Shown here piece after piece: positions 37,849-41,118 of a stretch of 41,118 bases of DNA (position 1 is its first letter; every line of letters starts with the position of its first letter). This stretch comes from Bacteroidetes bacterium HGW-Bacteroidetes-4 (GTDB taxonomy: Bacteria; Bacteroidota; Bacteroidia; Bacteroidales; SZUA-534), in NCBI GenBank assembly GCA_002840905.1, contig PHDD01000034.1:1-41118 (forward strand), written 5' to 3'. A program made the position numbers and the translations under genes. The notes below the pieces were generated by a model that was not told the origin of the DNA, did no database searches, and saw nothing but the letters and a program-made list of their open reading frames with translations.

Positions 37849-40200
37849 TTAAAATCTGAAGGTATATCCAAAATTAAACAATATCGGGAACAAGCTTTGT
37901 TGGTACAATTTGGTTGTTCCATTTTTTTCTTCAAAAAACAAGAAATAGGCATTTTGATGATTGTATGCGTTAAATAAGCCTATATTCCAAATGGCAGTTC
38001 CCTTTTTTTTTAATTTGGTATAATTCAAACCCAGGTCAAGCTTATGATACGAAGGCATATTATAAGCATTACGCTTGGAGTAAATATGGACATCCTCCAT
38101 TTGTTGTTCCCCATGGTAATAATAATTCTGCGTTAATATCTCGTACCTTCCCTGAGCTAATGTTATGGCATTACCTGAGTTATACTGCCAAACTGCCGAT
38201 GCCGATATCTGTTTGTTAATGGCAAAGTTTAATACAATACTAAAGTTATGCCGTTGATCGTACTTAAAAGGAAATGATTCCCCATTTTGGATGGTACTAA
38301 ATTTCCGTTCCGATTTTGAAAGCGTATAACTTACCCAGCCGGTAAACCATCCATTCTGTTTCTCTATCAATAACTCAATACCTTTAGCGTACCCTGTTCC
38401 ATTTTTTTCAATCTTCTCTTCCCATGTTTTACCTGATGAATAAACCAATACCCCTTGTTTATATTCAATGAGGTTTGACAAAGTTTTATAGTATGCCTCG
38501 GTTGATATTTTATAATTATTTGAAGCACTGGTATGGCTGATGCCAACGGTAAATTGATCCGACTTTTCTGGCTGAACCCTTTTGGTAGAAGGTACCCATA
38601 AATCGCTGGGCAAGCCGGTTCCGGAGTTTGTCAACAAGTGAATATGCTGCGACATATTGCCATACGATGCTTTGATAGCCCAAGTGGAAAATATCCGGTA
38701 GTTTAAAATAAATCGGGCATCGGGTAATTGAAAGTAGGTGTTTTCAGCAATGAAGAAATTATACCTGAAACCAATATTTGATGAAATTTTCGGACCCAAT
38801 TTGAAAACCCTTTCAATATAAAACGAACCACTGAAAGCTTTCATTTCATTGCTGCTTTCAGGATTAGTGACTATTGTATCGATATTGCTATAACTATAGT
38901 GAATGGCTGAGGGGTTAAATGTATGATGTGCTGCTTCAAAGCCTGTTTTAATGTTGTTATTATTTAATGGTATCTGAAGATCTGATTTAATAATTAAATC
39001 GCGAATATTTGACATTAAACTAAATTCTGATGAACTCCCTATGTTTTGTTCTTTATTAAAAGCTTTAAAATTATTTTTATTATCGTACTTGTAGAATGTT
39101 CCGGCTATTGTTAGGTTATTTGTAATCTGATTGGCAAAAACATGCTGCCAACGCGACGATATAGTTGTATTGCCCCATTTTAAACCGGAGTATCCGTCAT
39201 AATTGAACCCTGAAGCATTTGCAGTTTCGGTGTATTTACGATAAAAATTATCGATGCCTTTGTAAAACGAAATAAAAACCCGGTTCCGGTCATTTATTAT
39301 ATAATTCAATTTCAGGTTAACATCATAAAAATAATAGGCAATATTATCACCTGAACCTGAAAGTAGTTTATTAAAAAATAAGGAATATAAATCCAGATTA
39401 CTCCGCCTTGCCGAAAGTAAGAAAGATGCTTTCCCTTTTTTTAGGGGCCCTTCAACAAAAAGTTTTGAAAGGAGCAGGCTCAATCCTACCTCTTTGTTGT
39501 ACTGGTTTATATTTCCATCCTTGTTTCGTATGTCAATAATTGATGAAATACGACCTCCATACCGGGCAGGGAATCCTCCCTTATATAAATCAACACTTTT
39601 AATAGCCTGAGGATCAAAAACAGCATACAATCCGCCTAAATGCATTACATTGTAGAGAGGAACATCGTCTAAAAGAAACAGGTTTTGATCGGGCGAACCT
39701 CCCCTGACATATATACCACTAGTACCCTCGGTGCCCTGATTGACCCCTGGCATAAGCTGAAAAGCTTTAAGCAAATCGGGTTCGCCGGTAAGGCTGGGCA
39801 ACTTTTGTATCTGGGCAGGAATAAGGGTAACCTTACTTATTTCGGTTAATTCTTCCCTTGATTTTTCACCTTTAACAATTACTTGTTCAATACTATTATC
39901 TGAAATCAATGCAATATTAATTACGGTATCATCATTTGTTTTGAATTGCAATTGACGGGGTTTATACCCAACATAAGAGAAATTTAATTGCGTGGTATCC
40001 TGTTTATTTAATTTAAGAACATAATAGCCAAAACTATTGGTACTTACCCCCTTTAAACTAACTGGCTGGTATATATTGGCGCCAATTAAACGTTCACCGG
40101 TAAGCGAATCACTAATATAACCACTTATTGAAAAGGTTGATTGAGCATAGCCTAAATTGAGCAAACTTAAGGTTGCAGCAAAAAGGAGGAAAAACTTCAT
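37849..40200 (-). CDS. TonB-dependent outer-membrane receptor (SusC-like, with carboxypeptidase-like domain)
   Basis: It imports a substrate through the outer membrane using TonB energy. The 783-residue product has a signal peptide (residues 1-19, ending YAQ). A carboxypeptidase-regulatory-like domain follows (about 22-105: ISGYISDSLTGERLIGANIY), then the plug domain (about 120-235: GIYVRGGSPDQNLFLLDDVP, FPARYGGRISSIIDIR). A beta barrel ends in the terminal Phe (FGYTFRF), the usual outer-membrane signal. It lies 7 bases after the DUF4249 gene and must be co-transcribed. The substrate is unknown. Confidence 0.93.
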   Translation of the reverse strand: MKFFLLFAATLSLLNLGYAQSTFSISGYISDSLTGERLIGANIYQPVSLKGVSTNSFGYYVLKLNKQDTTQLNFSYVGYKPRQLQFKTNDDTVINIALISDNSIEQVIVKGEKSREELTEISKVTLIPAQIQKLPSLTGEPDLLKAFQLMPGVNQGTEGTSGIYVRGGSPDQNLFLLDDVPLYNVMHLGGLYAVFDPQAIKSVDLYKGGFPARYGGRISSIIDIRNKDGNINQYNKEVGLSLLLSKLFVEGPLKKGKASFLLSARRSNLDLYSLFFNKLLSGSGDNIAYYFYDVNLKLNYIINDRNRVFISFYKGIDNFYRKYTETANASGFNYDGYSGLKWGNTTISSRWQHVFANQITNNLTIAGTFYKYDNKNNFKAFNKEQNIGSSSEFSLMSNIRDLIIKSDLQIPLNNNNIKTGFEAAHHTFNPSAIHYSYSNIDTIVTNPESSNEMKAFSGSFYIERVFKLGPKISSNIGFRYNFFIAENTYFQLPDARFILNYRIFSTWAIKASYGNMSQHIHLLTNSGTGLPSDLWVPSTKRVQPEKSDQFTVGISHTSASNNYKISTEAYYKTLSNLIEYKQGVLVYSSGKTWEEKIEKNGTGYAKGIELLIEKQNGWFTGWVSYTLSKSERKFSTIQNGESFPFKYDQRHNFSIVLNFAINKQISASAVWQYNSGNAITLAQGRYEILTQNYYYHGEQQMEDVHIYSKRNAYNMPSYHKLDLGLNYTKLKKKGTAIWNIGLFNAYNHQNAYFLFFEEKNGTTKLYQQSLFPILFNFGYTFRF

Positions 40201-40207
40201 AAATAGT

Positions 40208-41065
40208 TTAATTCTTGAGGTTTAATTTGCTCATACTACTCTGATAACCGGCAAATATTCCATAACCATTTATGATGTTGGAATACATATCAACGGGTTC
40301 ACCATTGTATAAGTAGTCATAAAAGTCCTTGTTATTCATTTGTTGATTGTATAAATGCCTGGTTAAATATTTCCTGTACAAATAATAATTTTTGCTCACC
40401 GAACGAAGCTCTGCATACAATTCACTTGATGGTTTAATCCCTTCAGAATTTATGACGACTCCTACAGCAACTTTAATTTTCAAAGTATAGCTTTGTCCAT
40501 TAATCAATTCGTCAGAGAAGAAAATGGAAGATGGGTAATAATCCAAATCTCCCTCATTTAGTATTATCGGATCAGTAATCGGATAATCCATAAAACCAGT
40601 AAAATAATTGTTTACACCCACATTTATTAAAAGCTCATAATAATTCTTGCATTCAACAGGATCGCTAAATGTTACCTGCGCTTCACCCAGATAATCACCA
40701 AATTCATCGACTGCAATTGGAAAAACAAATTCGGCATTGGTTATCCCGACTATTGACGGAACACTATCGGTTGTACTTACACTACTAAAACTATTGGATG
40801 ATACTTCAATCTTATATTTACTGGATACATTGGGTCTAATATGGGTATTTAATTTCCCTGAATTAGCCTGAGATGTGTATCTTAATTCATCGTTCTCATA
40901 AACTGAAACCAGAAATACTGTAGGGTTGCTATTGTAAGGTTCGGTAATTATTCCTGATGTTGACAACCATATATTAATAACTGAATCATCAGAATAAATG
41001 CTATTTACAACAATTTTGGAATCAATATTTACATCGAATGTTAAATACTCCCCTTCATTAGACAA
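40208..41065 (-). CDS. DUF4249 protein, N-terminus (signal peptide) missing
   Basis: The 285-residue frame has the DUF4249 pattern: an early SKIVVNSIYSDDS segment, a beta-rich body, and the characteristic end DMYSNIINGYGIFAGYQSS. DUF4249 proteins are normally lipoproteins encoded beside a TonB receptor, as here. This one has no signal peptide. The frame begins at a TTG (41065-41063) with an in-frame TAA two codons before it, and its first residues (SNEGEYLTF) look like those that normally follow the lipobox Cys. I infer that the 5' end was cut off by an insertion or rearrangement, so it may be a pseudogene. The sequence upstream is a perfect palindrome. Confidence 0.75.
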   Translation of the reverse strand: MSNEGEYLTFDVNIDSKIVVNSIYSDDSVINIWLSTSGIITEPYNSNPTVFLVSVYENDELRYTSQANSGKLNTHIRPNVSSKYKIEVSSNSFSSVSTTDSVPSIVGITNAEFVFPIAVDEFGDYLGEAQVTFSDPVECKNYYELLINVGVNNYFTGFMDYPITDPIILNEGDLDYYPSSIFFSDELINGQSYTLKIKVAVGVVINSEGIKPSSELYAELRSVSKNYYLYRKYLTRHLYNQQMNNKDFYDYLYNGEPVDMYSNIINGYGIFAGYQSSMSKLNLKN

Positions 41066-41092
41066 CTTTTATTCAAAGTTAAGTTAGATTTT

Positions 41093-41118
41093 CCTTTCCG
41101 CCCAATTGGGCGGAAAGG
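41093..41118. repeat. Perfect 26-bp palindrome at the window end
   Basis: CCTTTCCGCCCAA is followed immediately by its exact reverse complement TTGGGCGGAAAGG. It begins 28 bases upstream of the truncated DUF4249 frame. It may be an element terminus, or an artefact where an assembly ended in inverted repeats. Confidence 0.8.

Overview
The window is a chromosomal segment of a member of the Bacteroidota, most likely class Bacteroidia and possibly the Marinilabiliales/Prolixibacteraceae side (inference). The evidence is a TonB receptor paired with a DUF4249 protein, promoters of the Bacteroidota type (TTG, 19 bases, TAnnTTTG), near absence of Shine-Dalgarno sequences, zinc-free S14, and rpsL-rpsG-fusA joined directly to the S10 cluster without tuf.

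Layout. Bases 1-1149 carry no convincing gene. They are AT-rich and hold short phrase-like repeats, a GC-rich palindrome and about 15 degenerate copies of a 21-bp tandem repeat. Two plus-strand genes follow: a coiled-coil envelope protein (1150-2007) and a protein resembling a Dam-type (D12) adenine methyltransferase whose catalytic DPPY motif is lost (2149-3240). A bidirectional terminator separates them from eno on the minus strand. Bases 22380 down to 4670 form one unbroken minus-strand translation superoperon of 33 genes (str + S10 + spc + alpha), from rpsL to rplQ. It contains rpoA, secY, map and infA, has no internal gap above about 41 bases, and ends in a strong terminator. Its rpmJ gene (L36) appears broken by a deletion of about 22 bases.

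Divergent from rpsL is a second EF-G gene (22796-24952, plus) with altered GTPase motifs. It resembles the Bacteroides EF-G2 paralog, which is known to work without GTP hydrolysis. Then, on the minus strand, come a DUF1207 protein, the proton-translocating transhydrogenase pair pntA-pntB, a LysE-family exporter, and a copper-handling group in transcription order: AraC regulator with a fused metal-binding domain, CopA ATPase, CopZ-like chaperone, and an MFS efflux protein further downstream. Upstream of the regulator is a TPR protein with a domain seen at the C-terminus of DUF2723 proteins.

Bases 36156-37848 look like an accessory island. They hold a 41-bp tandem repeat array, a possible 37-codon leader peptide, and a DUF6261-like gene enclosed by a perfect 13-bp inverted repeat. 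The window ends with a SusC-like TonB receptor preceded by a DUF4249 gene that has lost its signal peptide, and the last 26 bases are a perfect palindrome, so the right edge may be an insertion or assembly boundary.
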